A DNA stretch of 7,604 bases from Gammaproteobacteria bacterium (GTDB lineage Bacteria; Pseudomonadota; Gammaproteobacteria; PS1; Pseudothioglobaceae): the NCBI GenBank assembly GCA_029937335.1, contig JAPYQD010000015.1, forward strand, positions 1 to 7,604. Reading direction: 5' to 3'. Positions 5,947 to 7,604 of the stretch are shown piece after piece. Both the position numbers and the translations under genes were made by a program. The notes below the pieces were generated by a model. It ran no database searches, had not been told where the DNA came from, and saw only the letters and a program-made list of their open reading frames with translations. The stretch's first letter is position 1. Each line of letters starts with the position of its first letter.

Positions 5947-6894
5947 ATGAAACTCGCTGTACTCATGGACGATATTGCTAATATCAATCCCAAAAAAGAT
6001 TCTTCATTAGCGATGATGCTAGAAGCAACCCGGCGCGGTTGGGAAATCTACACATTCGATACAACTGACCTATTTGCTGAGCAAGACAAAATACTCGCCC
6101 ATGCGTCAAAAACCACGGTGGCCGATCATCCGGACAATTGGTTTGAGAAGCAGCCCAAGCAAACAATTGAACTGAGTGAACTTGATGCTATCTTAATGCG
6201 CAAAGATCCGCCGTTTAACATGGATTATATTTACGCCACTTATTTACTTGAACAAGCAGAGAATAATGGGGTTTTAGTTGTTAACAAGCCACAGTCTTTA
6301 AGGGATGCTAATGAGAAATTATTTGCTCTCAATTTTGCACACTGCATGCCGACAACGCTGATTAGCACTCAGATAGATCAAATTAAATCTTTTATTAAAG
6401 CAGAAAAAACCGTTGTGGTTAAACCACTAGATGGCATGGGCGGTAACGATATTTTTAAACTGACCGATGGCGATCGTAATATTGACGAAGTATTAGATTA
6501 CCTCACCCACCAAGGCACGCGCCAAATCCTTACCCAAACGTTTTTAGCCGATATTGTTAAGGGCGATAAACGCATCCTCTTAATTAACGGCAAACCCATT
6601 GATTACGCTCTGGCACGCATGCCAGCCGAAGGTAGTTTTAAAGGCAACTTAGCCGCCGGTGCAACCGGTATTGGCCAGCCTTTAAGTGATAGAGATTACT
6701 ATTTATGCGAGCAAATTGGTCCTACGCTAAAAGACAAAGGGTTAATGTTTGTTGGGCTTGATGTGATCGGAGACTACATTACTGAAATCAACGTCACTAG
6801 TCCTACTTGTATTCGTGAGCTTGATGCGCAATTTAATCTCAATATTGCTGGTGTATTATTCGACGCTATTGAACAGCAAATAAATACCGAGTAA
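5947..6894 (+). CDS. gshB: Glutathione synthetase
   Basis: GshB joins gamma-glutamylcysteine and glycine with ATP to make glutathione, the second step of the cytoplasmic pathway. The 315 residues match E. coli GshB (316) over the whole length. Seen: the N-terminal prokaryotic GSH synthetase domain (about 1-122) with MDDIANINPKKDSS (7-20), ILMRKDPPF (82-90) and NKPQSLRDANEKL (113-125); then the ATP-grasp domain with KPLDGMGG (159-166, glycine-rich loop), GDKR (206-209), GNLAAGA (233-239), FVGLDVIGD (268-276) and EINVTSPTCIRE (280-291). The start matches the family N-terminus. It diverges from the small membrane protein gene and converges on crcB with a 29-base 3' overlap. There is no visible ribosome binding site. 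gshA, needed for the first step, is not in the window. Confidence 0.98.
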   Translation: MKLAVLMDDIANINPKKDSSLAMMLEATRRGWEIYTFDTTDLFAEQDKILAHASKTTVADHPDNWFEKQPKQTIELSELDAILMRKDPPFNMDYIYATYLLEQAENNGVLVVNKPQSLRDANEKLFALNFAHCMPTTLISTQIDQIKSFIKAEKTVVVKPLDGMGGNDIFKLTDGDRNIDEVLDYLTHQGTRQILTQTFLADIVKGDKRILLINGKPIDYALARMPAEGSFKGNLAAGATGIGQPLSDRDYYLCEQIGPTLKDKGLMFVGLDVIGDYITEINVTSPTCIRELDAQFNLNIAGVLFDAIEQQINTE

Positions 6895-7261
6895 GTACCA
6901 CGCCAGCACCCGCCGCTGACAAAGACAACAAAACGTTCAACAAAATATTAACACTAGCTTGGCCGTAATGTCCTGAGCCAATCATCTCTATTGACTCCCA
7001 AGATAAAGTCGACATCGTGGTTAAAGAGCCAGTAAGACCAATCAATAGCAGCAAACGGTAAGCCTCGTGCAGTGCAGCCTTTTCTAAAATAATCACCACC
7101 AATACGCCCGCTAAAAACGAACCAATAATATTCGCACTTAAGGTGCCATAAGGAAAAGCCGGACCAAACGTTGTATTCATAAATTGCGTTAAGTAATAAC
7201 GCATACTTGCGCCAATAGTTGCGCCAACGCCAATCGCCAGTACGGTGGGTAAAAAAGTCAT
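6866..7261 (-). CDS. crcB: Fluoride ion channel CrcB/FluC with altered phenylalanine motif
   Basis: CrcB/FluC proteins are small inner-membrane fluoride channels that work as dual-topology dimers and lower cytoplasmic fluoride. The 131 residues are family length and hold four hydrophobic helices (about 4-25, 36-58, 69-90 and 101-127). Family marks seen: Arg21 at the end of helix 1, GTLSANIIGSF (39-49) with Asn44, and GLTGSLTTMSTLSWE (75-89), which aligns to the usual GxxGGxTTFSTF. Met83 and Leu86 stand where the family has the two channel phenylalanines; I confirmed these codons in the DNA (ATG and TTA). Start and rarA stop share ATGA (7258-7261), which indicates translational coupling. The stop TAG lies inside the 3' end of gshB on the other strand. 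No fluoride riboswitch is visible upstream, where rarA coding sequence runs. Function as a fluoride channel is inferred. Confidence 0.93.
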   Translation of the reverse strand: MTFLPTVLAIGVGATIGASMRYYLTQFMNTTFGPAFPYGTLSANIIGSFLAGVLVVIILEKAALHEAYRLLLLIGLTGSLTTMSTLSWESIEMIGSGHYGQASVNILLNVLLSLSAAGAGVVLTRYLFAVQ

Positions 7262-7604
7262 TTATTCTGCCTCAATGTTTTAAGTTTTTCACTAATTTTA
7301 ATCTCTAAACCCCGATCTGTCGGCACATAATATTGTTGCTCGCCCAATGCCTCAGGAAAATAAGTCTGTCCTTGTGCAAAACCACCCACCTCATCATGTG
7401 CATATCGATAACCTTCACCATGGCCCAAATCACTCATCAATGCGGTTGGGGCGTTACATAAGTGCTTAGGCACATCCAAATCGGAGGTTGCTTTCGCCTC
7501 ACTCATTGCCTGATTAAAAGCTTTATAAACCGCGTTAGATTTAGGTGCTACTGCACAGTACGTAGCCGCTTGAGCAATGGCACGATTGCCTTCTTTATCG
7601 CCCA
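7258..7604 (-). CDS. rarA: Replication-associated recombination protein RarA (MgsA), C-terminal part only
   Basis: RarA is a tetrameric AAA+ ATPase related to clamp loaders and to eukaryotic WRNIP1/Mgs1; it acts at stalled forks. The reading frame is open from the window edge (7604) to the TGA at 7258, giving 114 visible residues. The ATP-binding part lies outside, so the true start cannot be seen; the ATG at 7506 is internal and not the start. Seen: GDKEGNRAIAQAATYCAVAPKSNAVYKAF, then NAPTALM, LGHGEGYRYAHDE, YFPEALGEQQYYVPTDRGLE and KISEKLKTL, which follow the E. coli RarA C-terminus closely. The stop overlaps the crcB start in ATGA. In E. coli serS follows rarA; here crcB does, an order known in other gammaproteobacteria. 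Confidence 0.96.
   Translation of the reverse strand, partial: GDKEGNRAIAQAATYCAVAPKSNAVYKAFNQAMSEAKATSDLDVPKHLCNAPTALMSDLGHGEGYRYAHDEVGGFAQGQTYFPEALGEQQYYVPTDRGLEIKISEKLKTLRQNK

Noticed and set aside
7262..7400. A fluoride riboswitch ahead of crcB
   Set aside because: The sequence directly upstream is conserved rarA coding sequence joined by an ATGA overlap, leaving no untranslated leader.
7258..7506. A stand-alone 82-residue gene beginning at the ATG at 7506
   Set aside because: The frame stays open to the window edge and the upstream 32 residues also match RarA, so this ATG is internal to rarA.

Overview
The window is ordinary core chromosome from a bacterium that is very probably a gammaproteobacterium. 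By eye the sequence is moderately AT-rich (not computed). The gammaproteobacterial call rests on gene order (initiator tRNA, rimP, nusA, infB, rbfA, truB, the same order as the Escherichia coli metY-nusA operon), a close match in length and motifs to the E. coli proteins as I remember them, a full-length gshB, and the rarA-crcB pairing. The exact lineage cannot be settled by reading. A free-living or symbiotic marine group is possible but unproven.

Left part (1-5532, all minus strand): a tRNA-plus-translation/transcription operon. A strong sigma70-type promoter (5504-5532) with a GC-rich discriminator drives the initiator tRNA (5415-5491). A hairpin with a T-run (5381-5403) follows directly, and rimP starts only 25 bases after it. 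rimP (30S maturation), nusA (transcription elongation/termination factor, GTG start), infB (IF2), rbfA (30S maturation) and truB (tRNA U55 pseudouridylation, cut by the window edge) follow with short gaps. The logic is a shared supply of initiator tRNA, the factor that delivers it to the ribosome (IF2), two 30S assembly factors, and a transcription factor known to control this operon in E. coli.

Middle part (5582-5946): a 94-residue membrane protein of uncertain function on the minus strand, starting with TTG behind a strong Shine-Dalgarno. It diverges from gshB on the plus strand. The 80 bases between them carry both promoters, and an imperfect palindrome covers the small gene's -10 box and start site. 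The apparent gshB -10 box lies only 7 bases before its ATG and no ribosome binding site is visible, so gshB may be read from a leaderless mRNA.

Right part (5947-7604): gshB (glutathione synthetase) is convergent with crcB (fluoride channel), and their 3' ends overlap by 29 bases. crcB overlaps the end of rarA (replication-linked AAA+ ATPase, only the last 114 residues visible) by an ATGA junction. The CrcB protein has Met and Leu where the family motif normally carries two phenylalanines.

No gene-free stretch exceeds 100 bases. I see no mobile element, CRISPR array, prophage or defence system, and no clearly novel system. The points worth a second look are regulatory or residue-level.
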